From: Anisakis pegreffii
Taxonomy: Eukaryota; Nematoda; Chromadorea; Rhabditida; Anisakidae
Direction of reading: 5' to 3'
Length of the DNA stretch: 64,000 bases
Assembly: GCA_035041965.1 (NCBI GenBank)
Contig: JAPYMA010003062.1
Coordinates: 43,816-107,815 of the forward strand
Shown here piece after piece: positions 22,209-34,700 of the stretch. The notes under the pieces are model-generated. The model saw nothing but the letters and a program-made list of their open reading frames with translations. It had not been told where the DNA came from and did not search any database. Every line of letters begins with the position of its first letter. Positions within the stretch are counted from its first letter, which is position 1. A program made the translations under genes and the position numbers.

Positions 22209-25200
22209 ATGAATGAGATAGGTTCAGGATGTTGTTTGCATATCGGTTACTAGGCGCTATCGGTCAAAACATATATGTATAATTTTCTGATCCCATTGAA
22301 TCCGCTGATGGCGTCATAAAATTTTATGTTGATCGTTGTTAGATCTGAGACCACACTTATCGTCAGTTTTAATGCGTTACTTTTGATGTTCTCATAGTAC
22401 ATTATTTTTGATCAACATCAACATCAAAATAACAGTGTTTGCTGATGCAATAAAATCACTCGAAACAGCAATAACAACTGAAATTAAGCTAGTACAAAGC
22501 ACTACTGTTCGAAAACATCTAAACTACAATCATATGATGTATAAATTTTACTAAATCCGTTGACAACTTATTTAATTTCCAGACTTTGAATCCGATAAAC
22601 AGACCAAACCTGAAGATACACTCAGTTTTAGCATGATATTCTTAATATTGCTCTTATGGTATGGATCTCTCTGTCAGCTTTCAATATAATGCTCACGATG
22701 TTTTTTTCATGATGAAATCACCCACCTTTGCTACAAATCAATTAGCGCATGATACTTCATGCAATTACGTCTAAACTGCAATTTTCTGCCTGATATCTTC
22801 ATAATGAGACCTCTCAGCCGTTTATAATACTCTCAGAAAAGTCATGTCCATATCATATGTTAAGATAGGCTACTTCTTCGAAGATGCTTAGCGAATTTTT
22901 GAACAGTTGACTGATTGCAAGCAAACTGAAAGTTTATTGATGCAAGAGTAAAAAATTATAGAAATGTTCGTAAACATCAACGGTCGCATGACGGTTTCAT
23001 GCAAAATTATGCAAAAAATTTTACAATTTTTTGTCACATGATGGATGACCTTTTCGCTCACGATCAGTTCATTTCGTTGCTTTTTGTGTAATGAAGAAAT
23101 GCTGAAGCAAATTAATTTTTCGTGCAATTTACAGAAAATCGTTGCAAAACAATTTTGGTTTAACATTTAATTCACATTCATTTTTCTTTTTACTGTTCTA
23201 ATCTATTCCAATGTTCCGTTCATAAAACTACTTTCCTGAAATGATGAATTTTACTGTTCTATTTAAATTTGTTGTTTTCTCGCATTCTCGAATCAACAAT
23301 CTCTCTGATTGATGATAAAAACGATGCGAATGTTAAGGTGAGATAAGTACTAAATGATGCGAGATTTTCGATCGTTAATTGATCTTCAGATCTTTTGCTG
23401 TTTAGTTCGCAAGTTTTGTTCATTTCTTCAGAAGTTCTATGGTTTTTCAGTTGTTGTAAAACTTCATAACCTGCAATTGCATTCGTAGTTCGTCATTTTT
23501 TTTTTGCTCATTCAAGAAGAAAAAACTGCTCTAGAACATATGTGTGGGGAAATTGCTTCATAAATCTTCCTTTATAGCTCATCACTTGTAGATGAACCAT
23601 TGGTTTTTTCGTAAATATCAAATGTTCGATGATGATGACGATCGTTACGATGCTGAAAAAAAAAACATGAAACAACTCGTGATATATTGTCCATTCGTAT
23701 TCAATCTATGATTCTCGACGAATCATCCAATAAATTAACAAGCTTCATTGAACATCACCGTCTCAGAGGCATTAATTTTTTTCAGGTTGTTTGAGTTTGT
23801 GGTTGGTCATATATTCTCATTTCTTTGAACTGGTTCGCCTCGCTGAAAAGTTCTCTCAACGTTCTTTCAACTCAATTTGTTTTTTTAGTGCCCCAATGGT
23901 ATCTTTCCAACTCGTGACAACTACTTGCATTTTATTTCATCGCAGTCATTTGACTCATCTTAATTTCATTGATGAAATCGCTCGCTCGTCTTGGTGTAAT
24001 ATGAGAAGTTGTTCTCCTTTCAACTTAAGAAAGTTTTCATCTGATGTTGGTTCACTGATATCGGTTTTTTATCAGCGAAACTGTTCTATACCTGTCGCAG
24101 TCGTTTCTGATGGATATTTTTGGATGAAAGAACAGTTTTGAAATTTTTTGTTAGCATTTTTGAGTAAGTAGTCAAATGTAATTGCTTACTAATTCACATT
24201 CATTTTCGAGATGTTCACACCCTTAATACGGTATAATAGCTGGTCACTTAACGGGATTAGATTCAACTTGCAGAAATTCCGTTCAAAATATTATTTCGAT
24301 TTCAAGCAATGTTTTACTCGTTTCATTAACTTTTTATTCATTCGAATACCTTTAATAAAACATTAATAACCATAATAATTTTATCCGTAATAAGGTCAGC
24401 ATTAATATCACTCCATATAATTCAATGATATCAGTTTAATATATCAGTAACTCATAGAATTTCTTAGTGAAAGCCTCGTTTCTTTGGAATATGTTGAATT
24501 TTAAAATTTCTCAATCTTTCTCTGATATTTTTACGAATTCTCGATCTTTTTCGATGTTTTATAATCACTCTCATGCATGTTGCACGCAAAAATAATTCTC
24601 TTACAATAATTTCTCATTCATTTCCTCGCAACAGGTATCGTTCAATTCTTATTCTTTGCATGCACTCTCTTCTATCACTATTCGACCGCTGACTGTGTCT
24701 TGTTGTTGTTATTGTTTATTCATGATGATCAATACAGTGCAACATCAGATCAATGTACTCGCACACATCAAACATACTAAACAATTGCATGAACGACTCA
24801 AATTGACATATTTCTTACTTCGGTTTGAATCTGATTGCAGAATAATCCAAACCATGTATTTGGTGACCATTCATACACGTTATCTTCGATATCTTCTAGA
24901 GAACTTGTTTTGCGCCCATTTCACGAAGTTTTTTCCTGTACAAATTTCTAGTTTCTACCAAAATCTGACAAAAATGTCTTGAGCCATGAGAATCAATCAT
25001 CTTCATGTTCTCTTCCCTAAATTTCTAAATTAAAACCTCAAAAATCATAAATTCGAGTGTGGAATTTAATGAGATTCGTTAAATTGTCACAAGTCTGTCC
25101 TCCGAAAGTGACCATTCATTTTGCGCTGTAAAACCAAGAATCGAAGATGACGACGACAAAGTTTAAATAAATAAACATTTTCATAATTTAATGAACATTT

Positions 25201-26575
25201 TTTATGCGTCACGCAATTGCACTTTTCATAACAATTTCTGCCAAAAAACATAATAACGTTCAATCTGATCACAAAGTATGTCGTCATCAAAACAATTCTA
25301 AATCATTCAATTTAGCCAGCAAATAACCTTGATCAGTTGAACTCATCAAAAACTTCTAAATTCAAATTTCAATCTCTCTTTTGAAGTTATTATAACCTTC
25401 TAACCTTGTTGTTGTCATATTCTCTTCTCAATAACTCACATCTCAATCTCAATAATCAACCAAATTTCATGAACATACTCATATAAATAAATGAAAAAAA
25501 TAGAATGTATGGTTTCATACCAAAAATTCAAAAGAGTGGTATGAATAAATAAAGACCGGGAAGTTTGCCTCAGGTTCCGCGCTTGGTTGCTTGGTTGCAG
25601 ATGAATGAACGAATAGATCCGACTCTTTCTTCTGTTGAGAACATTTTCATTCATGCGCTACTAAATTCCATGCCTAATCGTATCACTGAACAATGGCGGA
25701 CACTAAAACAACTTTGTTATTGGGAGATAAAAGAAGAAAAAAATTTTAAAATTTCTGAGTGCTCTCTTCAAAATATGAGTACATGTGTCACCAATACAAA
25801 TTGTTTGGAAATATTGTCCTTTGAAGTTTTCAAATGCTTCTTGCTAGTAGAAAACTTACAACATTTATTTGTGCTCAACAACGGAAGCAGCTGCTCAACT
25901 GTTTTGAAGAAAAAATGTTTGCGTGGAAGAAATTTACGTTAAACACATCTAGTGTTCGGAAAATATCGAGCATTTTATCAATACTTCAGGTCGATATTAA
26001 TACCGTTGTCGTATCGTTTTACAATACCGATACGATACCGGCATTGAAAAGGAACTTTTGAAGCGTAGAAATGTGACTTGTTCAACACATTTTTTGGAGA
26101 CAATGTGTTCATAATTATTCAGAAAACAATTAATTGAACTAATCGCTCACCAAAGGTCAAGAAATTCAACAAAAAGTACAACAAAAAACAAAAGTGGGTA
26201 TGATTCATGCTCCAGTCGTGATAGATGTACTACCGAATTCACTTAAAATGACTTGTGGTATGAGTAATACCTGAAATACCGTGATTATCGACACCACAAA
26301 TCTCGAGATCTGCATCGCTTTTCTAATACCGCTATTCGGTATTACCGAGTAACGTGCAAACACTAAATAATGAATCTGATCGATATCCATCTAATAATAG
26401 GGATTCTAATGGAACCAACAATGATAACGTCAGCGATTTTCGTGCTGAGTACTGATATTATCAATAAACTCATCAATTACATCGACCGCAAACAACCACA
26501 TTTCATTTTCATTTTTTGCTTGATTAATTATCCATATCGTGCGATTCGAACCCACATTCCTTGTTGTTCACTCAC
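22209..26575. other. Non-coding stretch, no supported gene
   Basis: AT-rich, with no exon that combines splice signals with coding-like sequence. A cluster of AATACCG-type motifs lies at about 25980-26350 (see findings). Confidence 0.45.
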
Positions 26576-26797
26576 TCAGAGTACTTCCTTAGTAAATTGT
26601 TTCCTGCCAGCAAACTGTGAGGTGAATGAACCGAATTGGACGAATGAAAATGTCTGCGACGGAATTTCAAAACACATTTTTCGTCCGTAGATGATCACAA
26701 AACACGCGACAAACAAAATTACCGGTACATAAAGATGTATTTGCCGAAATGCTGTCAGTGGTTGTTCTCGAGTTGGAGAATCGAAACGCCCCCACAT
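26576..26797 (-). CDS. Weak candidate for a small single-pass membrane protein
   Basis: From an ATG at 26797 the frame reads MWGRFDSPTREQPLTAFRQI, a hydrophobic stretch (HLYVPVILFVACFVIIYG, about 21-38) flanked on both sides by basic residues, then RKMCFEIPSQTFSFVQFG, stopping at 26576 (about 73 residues). Composition looks coding, but I recognise no family and see no clear splice site. It may be a small single-exon gene, an exon, or chance. Confidence 0.25.
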   Translation of the reverse strand: MWGRFDSPTREQPLTAFRQIHLYVPVILFVACFVIIYGRKMCFEIPSQTFSFVQFGSFTSQFAGRKQFTKEVL

Positions 26798-28330
26798 CAA
26801 TCAACCCACATTTTGCGTGATCATATCCCAATATTCTAGACAAAAAAATGGTTCTGAACATATTGTTTATAAGTGGTGGGTCGTAATATTCATTTCTCAA
26901 AAATTTTCTCAAATTCATTCTGTAAATCTTTCCAGATGTTCATTTCTGAACAACGGCTCTTAACATCTTAAGATCTGCCGAACTTTTCATCTCGCGATTT
27001 AATAATCTGAATCGATCAATCAAAAACATCTTGCACAAATTTAGGTGTTACGGCCATCAGTCTATCCATCATTATCTATTCTGTATTCATCGATCACTTT
27101 CTCAAACATTCGAACATTTTAACGATATTGATCACTAGCCCATATTAATCTTGGCAAATCACTGCCTCCAATTAGCTCTACTTATATCTCTGTTCAGCTC
27201 TTCCAAGCCAATCAACTGTTAATTCTATTTGCATCCATCTCGCAATCCGTTTCAAAATCGTTTCGCAAATAGTAAACTGACTGCATCATTCCACTGCAGA
27301 ACAACTTTTAGCAAGCAATAGTAAATAGCCCAGGCCAACCCCAGGCTAAGGTCTCAGCCTTACATCCATAACGCCTCATCAAACGATGGAGCAGGTGTTC
27401 AGCTATAGCTGCGTTTGACGTCATTCAATTCGGCAGTTCTTAAAGATGAATGAAACACCGTCAGTCATTCGTAATCTAATCTTGCTTATTGTCAGTGAAA
27501 TAGAATCATTGCTTCTTCGTATATTGGAACTAATTTATTGTTGTTGTTGAAATTTGTCGCGTCGATACGTTCAGTTGTTTTACTGAGCCATTTATCACTC
27601 CATATCACTTGCTATCACCTGTTTTTGAAACTTGTTTTGTTGGTTTCCTCTGATCAGGCGACTAGCGTCTGCAATTAGTATCTTCGTTCGATTGATCTCT
27701 GCATTCGATCATCAATTTTGCAAGAATTCTAACGATAAGAAGAAAAGCAAAATTTGCGGAAAATTTCTGCAAGTTCCTCTGAAAATATGATGTTGATGTA
27801 ATTTCGCGTGAAACTTCTTTCTCGAGAAAGAAAAGTTTCATTCTGTCCGTTCCAATCCAATCTCAGTCGGTACCATATTACTGAAGCTGCTCACGGTAAG
27901 TGAATGAAGTCATTGCTGCAGATTACTGTGTTTTGTATGGTTTCAAAATAACATCTTCAACTTATTGTTTCAACTAGCATGATATCTGATTGCTGTCGAA
28001 GCGTGAAAATATATTCTGTTTACCCATTTATCTATATGAATTCCGATTAGAACTGGTCACCAACAATTGTTGTCTTTCTTGATTCATTCTCATCGAGTTG
28101 ATTGCCCAGGTGACTCGTTACCCTCGGGGGCGAAATGATCATTCCAATGAGCAGATGCAATGAGTAATCAGCTGCAAAAATGTTGCAGCTATTTCAGATG
28201 CCACACATATTCTTTATATTTTTTTGCTTTCGATGTACTCATGTGAAATACAACAGGATTTTCAATAAACATATCATTTTCTGAGTATCTTTTACTCCTA
28301 AGGGTTTAACAGGATTTTCGTTTGTTTTAA
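26798..28330. other. Non-coding stretch
   Basis: No supported gene. A consensus donor (CACG|GTAAGTG) at about 27896 ends a stretch open in two frames, possibly an untranslated exon, but nothing else supports a gene here. Confidence 0.4.
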
Positions 28331-28790
28331 AAGGGTTCTCATTCTTTTCCGTGCTGTTACAATCGCTCTCATAACTTTTATTACCAAAAGCGTTCTCTTC
28401 TGCTAATTTCTCATTCATTTCACTCAACAATCAAAAGTCAAATTCTCATTCTATCAGATACACTCTATAATTGATCATTTGACTGTCGAACGTTGTTAAG
28501 CAATTCAATTCGATTGTTGTATTGTTGATTTCAGCTGTCAACACTCATCAACGTATCCAGTAAATAGTATATGCTAAAGAATGAGAAGTTGATTCGAGCT
28601 GTGAAGTGAAATGAGACGAAATGAATGAGAAAAACTCATCAAGAGAACGGTATTCGCATGCAATAGCTATGAGAGTAAATACAACACGTCCGAAAAGAAT
28701 GAGAATTCATCTGAATCAGTTTGAAGTGTACGAGCGTGTCATATACAATAGTTTTTCATGCAATCATATTCGATTGCAGTAATGAGCAAC
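28331..28790. mobile_element. Foldback (MITE-like) repeat, copy B
   Basis: Collinear with copy A over about 450 bp, in the same orientation, with scattered substitutions and small indels. The inverted arms are at about 28337-28377 and 28670-28710. The outer arm segments match each other better than in copy A (GAAAAGAATGAGAA on both sides). No coding capacity. A GC-richer patch of unknown nature follows at 28795-28980. Confidence 0.7.
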
Positions 28791-31700
28791 ACAGTGGTTT
28801 AGGACACTAATTTGTTCCACGCCGCTGAGAAATTTCCGGACCAGTTCCTGACATTATACTTCGAAAGAGCATGTTCTCGTATCGGTGAGAGGGGAGGGGG
28901 TATTAACGGCGGCCTGCCAGATCATCAAAAGGGGTAATGGAATGCCCGAGCGTGAGAACCACCAACCTATGAAGTCCTAATTATAATCTATGCACTTGAT
29001 CACATGATCATACCAAGATTCCAATAAGATTTTTGTCTAATCTCCTCATATGATCAAAAATACTATTGCAGAAATCACAATCTCACAGAACATTCCTCAA
29101 GCAATCATATTTAATTTGTATCGAGCTGTTTTTCATTCAACACAATACCTCACAGAGCGTATCTTCTAAATCCTGCTGCTGATTCACGATTATTTCGCAA
29201 AAACTTCACAATAATCTTAAAATGTAGTTTGTCTGTTATATGTGCTGAATTTTGTGTTCTATTCATCTCACCAAAGCTATCATTTAGAAAAACACTTCTT
29301 TCCTTTTGCACTTTCAAATTACCAAATAAATGTCAATTGTAACGAAACAAATTGCGAGGATGATTTGCGGCTAATTTTTGTAGAAAGCACTATGCTTCAA
29401 GTATGACAAGCTTTACGTCAATACGACGATAGAATATTTGTTAATGAAGGAATTTTTTAACTGTATCCCTGACAGATTGATAACAGTGTATAAGATAAAT
29501 TGAACCTATGTTCGTTCATTTCTAATTAATTAATACGGACACTTCTAATCGAATCATTTGTCCTCTATTTGTTGTTCGAATAAATTCTTACTGTTATATA
29601 TCCACTGTCAGTAGCATTTAATAGCTAGCCAGTGTGCTACTTACGATCAAATGACATGCCTCTCCTGTCAAATCATGTCAACGTCTTGGTTTTCTAGCTC
29701 TTTGCATATCTCGAAAGCTCGGTCAACCCAACATTCATTTTCCCAGCTTCAATGGAAATGCTGGGCGCAGATTACGTGGCCTCGAAGAAAATCCAACATT
29801 TTCGATGTCGTTAGCAGTAATGATCAGAATAATTCAATTAGAAAGAGCAAACGCTCAGAGAAATAAAACTGCACATTTCGATAGTTTGTTTTATCGTATG
29901 ACACATCTCATAAATAGATAAAAATTTATCGTTTCATTGAAGATTCATTCCATAGCTCTCTGGGGTGAGTCTTCATGCGTCATGAATATTACATCATGAC
30001 ATTTTGTGCGTCAATTCGACCGACATCCCGAAATAAATTCTAATCATTTTATTGTTTTCATCCAATTTATAAACGTGAATACCACTCACCGCTCAGCATT
30101 CGTGTCACTCATCAACTGTTGCTTGTGATTCATCAGTTCGTTGAATGTGACGGAAATTTTCATCATCGGAAACACTCAAGTTCAAAATTTCCCGAAATAT
30201 TGTCGAAAGCTCTGAAAAGTTTCTCAAAATCCATCAATCTCCCGTCTCAATTGAGTCATCCAAAATCCTGTCGTCTCATCCCACTCAATCATATCATTTT
30301 TTGTCCTGTCGTGAAAAGGAAACTCCGAAAAATTAACGCGAATAATACTTTCTAAATTTTTTCTCATTCTCTAGCTGAAAAATTCAACGCAACGGAAGTT
30401 CCTTCTAGTTCCTTGTATTTTGTGAAATGATGCGTTCTTATGTGTCAGCTAGAATGTGCTGGAGAAGAAGAGCGTAATGTCTGTCAATTTTGTGAATGAA
30501 ATGAAACAAAAACGAAAAAAAAGTCGGTGTATTCGCTGAAAACTAGCGTGATTGCGTGCACACTAACAATGAAACAAGTTTGCTTCGAATCTATCGCAAA
30601 TTTTTCCACAATTAAGACTGTCACAACGACGTTCCTCAATTCATTTTGCATTTTTATGATCAATTCGCAGCATTGTCGTTTTATGGCAAATTTGAAAAGG
30701 CCGAATTCTCATCGCAGACATCCCACATTCGGAGCTGTTTCATTTTGTTGGCTTGTTCTTCTAATTTGTGTTTGCTAACCACACAATAGCAACTGATTTG
30801 AGCATTCAATAGTGAAAAAGTTCGAATTTCAACGTCGAAAAAAACTTTTAATGCATTTTATTGAACCCACCAACAGAGCATACTTTCCCTATCATGGATA
30901 ACTTTCAATCCGAGAAATTTCAGCGATACTATTTCAACGCTTTGTGTTATTTGTGACTGTCTACGAGGATTTTCTTATGACAAATGAGAATTTTCTCAAC
31001 ATGTCGCTTGTGAATGTGCTGAATTGCGTGTAAACGGTAGTTTTGAAAAAATTCATTGAATTTTTTCAAGGTTTTATGCGTTTCGTTTGTTTCATTGTCG
31101 AGTTGTTATTCACTCAGTTCCATTCAGACTCTTTGAATTTTCCAGTTATAGAGTGAGAATTCAGCAACAATCTTTTCCGTGTTTCAGTGCAAAAACTCAA
31201 CTTGAAATGGTAATTTTTAATATAAACTGAAAAATTGCAATGGACATACGAAGAAACATGAGAAAGAGGCACTCTCAATTAAATCACTTCATTTGTTCCG
31301 TTGAAATGATTCCATCCTATTGATAGTTATTTGAGCGAATGAAACCTTCTTCGCATTTCGTTCGCAAGCATTCCAGCGAATTTGAGCATGCTTTCTGAGC
31401 ATAGTTATGTTTATTCTTCCGGAACATCGCACTAATAGTAAACAACTTCAAGTATGAATCAATTAGAAGGTTTCAGGATACAATAACGAGAACAGATTAA
31501 GCAAAAAAAGTTCCTGTTTCAATAGAAGTCAACAGAATCAGTTGAATGGAATGAACTCGTTTTCGGTACGGCATCACGGCGGAACAATTGCATATAAGAG
31601 TTTAGGGGTTTGCTCTGCATTTGGATATGCATGATCCCAGTTGATTCCACATATACTGATTGCTGCATACACCATCTTTTAGCCACCTCTATTCGTACCG

Positions 31701-34700
31701 ATGCGGTTTCTTAGTAGCATTATCTTCAATGCACCCACATTCCAAAATGTGCGGAGGATTCCTCATCTTTATGGTTATTCATCACTATTTCAAATCGCCC
31801 AGCGCTTAGTAGATCTGTAGAGCCATATTAATGCTGCCATTTCTAAGCGTTTGATCTTCACTAGAGCAATAGAGTTATACGTGAAATGCAATGGTGTTTT
31901 ACCGTAAACTCGAATTTGGTCAGGATCGATGCGGTTTCTTGACGCTACTACTACTTATACAATCCACTCATCACACATACTTCAAAAATTATCCATGTTA
32001 TTTACTGAAAATTTCTAGTTCTCAATTTCCAGTTTACTACAAGATTGCTCTTTCGTCAAGCAAGATAGACTCTGCATTCGGCAGCTGTCTAGACTGCTTG
32101 GTGCGTTTTGTCAACACTTCATTCGTTTTTCGAAGGTCATATCAGGTTATCCTGCAAAGAACAAAATGTTCAGAGTGCAGATCCGTCTATCTCGAATTCA
32201 GATAAACAGGTCTTTGAGCTACTTCAGAACTTCGAGTTATGACAATTTTCGTATGTGTCCATGAGCAGGCGGACGTATTACAATACATTTGTGATTTAGA
32301 ACATGAAATAGTGAATATTCTGAAATGTATCAGTTGTTGATGGCATGATTGAATTATGCTGGATATCGACCGCAGTGCCGTCACTAATGCCGTAGTACAT
32401 CACAGTGAATAACTGCTTACTGATTCGATAAAAAGTGTATAAGAATAACGCATACAAACTCAGAGCGTAGTGAAGAAGTAGACTAAAAGTAAGCAACCCT
32501 CCGCTAAAGTAACTCTTTTGCATCACTTTGATATACTGAATCTCCTAGGAATCTTCAGCCTCTCCTATCCTGAAACTTCGCAAAACTAGCAATTTTACTG
32601 GTATAGATCCGTCTATTCCTATGTAACATCATTTGTTCCTATTATGTCAAACTAGAGCATAAACCAATTTTTTACAGGCATTCCATTCTATGCCTTCGTC
32701 AGATCCTCAGGATATAAAACATCTTAGTAGTATTCTTAATGGATCGATAAAGTTCGCCCCTCTGGCTTGACTATGCCTGGTTCCATTAGATCCGGACTTA
32801 ATCCGGTTATTTCATGTCTGACTATGAGTCTCAAATAATCCATTGGTAGTTGTTATCTTCCCAACTGCGTGCACAGGGCTTTAAGTGATCCACTGGATAG
32901 ATATCCTGACGTAAGGATATCCAAAGAGAATGTCAATCATACGAGAGGAGAATATTCTTTGAAAATCCACGATCCGTCACACACCAACCAAGCACTGTGT
33001 GAGATAAAGTGAAGAACTGAACAAAAACAAAATTGAATCCCTAACTGATGTAATAATGGAACAACGGGGATATTCGCTTCTCTTGTATTGGCTTCTATCT
33101 TCTTGTTGTACTGCCCACTGTCTTTGAATTTTCATTTAGATCCAATTTCGTCTTTTATGCAACAATAACGACCACGCACGTACCAGTCTCTACTTGTAAC
33201 AACCAGTTATTCATCTTGATATGTAAAAGTCTTTACGCAATTGAAAGCATTCCGTCCTTTGTTTCCATATCCTGTGGTAATGGGATTTGTGATGGGATTT
33301 TTTTGTGCTGATCCAGCTGAAATCAGTATGTAGCATCTGGATTAATCTACATCTAAGCTATACCACCCAGCTATTGCTATAACTCAAGTTTTCCCGATGA
33401 CTTCAACTTGAATTCAGTTTTGTTCTAGGCTCAAGGGTGGTTGGAACGGATTGCTCTCTGATTTCTCGGATATTGATTCTCCTATCTGCTGGATATGGGA
33501 TACCTCAACTGAGGTTGACCGCCTATTAGCTATGTGAGCATTACCTTTTTGATTGTCCGATAAGAGATTGATCACGAATGATTAATTAGATCGAGATCTT
33601 TATTCTTATGTGCGATAGTATATATGAAATCTACATCGCATCTTCAATCGATCGGAGGGGATTCCTCTTAATTAGGTTTGCAACAACAACTACTCGTCGA
33701 ATTTATTCAATTTATTGGATATAATTACAAGCGTTCCATTATCTCTCAGTGCCGATATGCTCATGCGTCAGCCTGGATAGGCCTATACGCCTATACCCAG
33801 TGCTTCATATTGCTTGATCGTGCTCTATGCTGTCAGATCGTCTGGAATCATGTAGGTCTGTGTGTGTGCCATCCTGTAACTTTTGCTGGTTTCATGCTCT
33901 TCACTCGATCTCAGCCTGGAAATTTAATTAAACTTTGAAAATTAATTATAAATTAGATGGATATCCGTTATGCGGTTGAGATCAGCTTTAACTTAGTTAG
34001 CTCGTCATTAGTGGCGATAGATGTTACGCTCAGAGCCTGCACAACAGGTGCTGCTTGCCAGACACTCTCAAACTACTACTGCTAATGCTATTATTATCGA
34101 GATGATTATTTTCATCACGGTGCCACAATCATTTGCAAAACGTTGTTATTGTAATTCACTCGTCACGATTATTTACATCAATACAATTGTTTTTTGTTCG
34201 TCATTACTTCCGCTTGCTTAATCTTTACAATTCTGCCTTGATTATCGTTATTTTTAGCATTGCTTTCAAACACAAACAAATTTCAACGATATGAGAAAAT
34301 GAACGCACATCTAAACATCTTCCATCATCTATTTATAATATTCGACCAGGTACGAATAAATTCAGTTCTGTTCTCTTGAATCACAAGCATCCTCAACTTC
34401 TATCGTTGAAACGTTTAGAATCCAACGTATTCAACCAGCGGTAGATGATAAAATTCAGTTCTAAAAACATGGAACTGGAACATCACTCGTTTACTTATGC
34501 TATTTAGAATCACAAATCTGGATTTGTTAGCAAAACCCGATGCAAATAAATTGTAATGACTCAAGTAAAATTCATAAATTCTCCGGACTCTCACACATGT
34601 ACTCGTCGCAAATTCAGAGCATTTGAGCGATTTCTTTCTCATATCAAGTAATATCCCTCTTCCCTATTGTTATTACTAATTTGTCACTATCCTGATTTAT

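Noticed and set aside
23791..24141. 116-codon open frame on the plus strand.
   Set aside because: It starts without ATG; the nearby TTTTTTTCAG acceptor opens into stops in every frame. Composition is not coding-like.
27780..27897. Stretch ending in a consensus donor (CACG|GTAAGTG).
   Set aside because: No acceptor or partner exon in phase could be found; may be a non-coding exon but cannot be supported.
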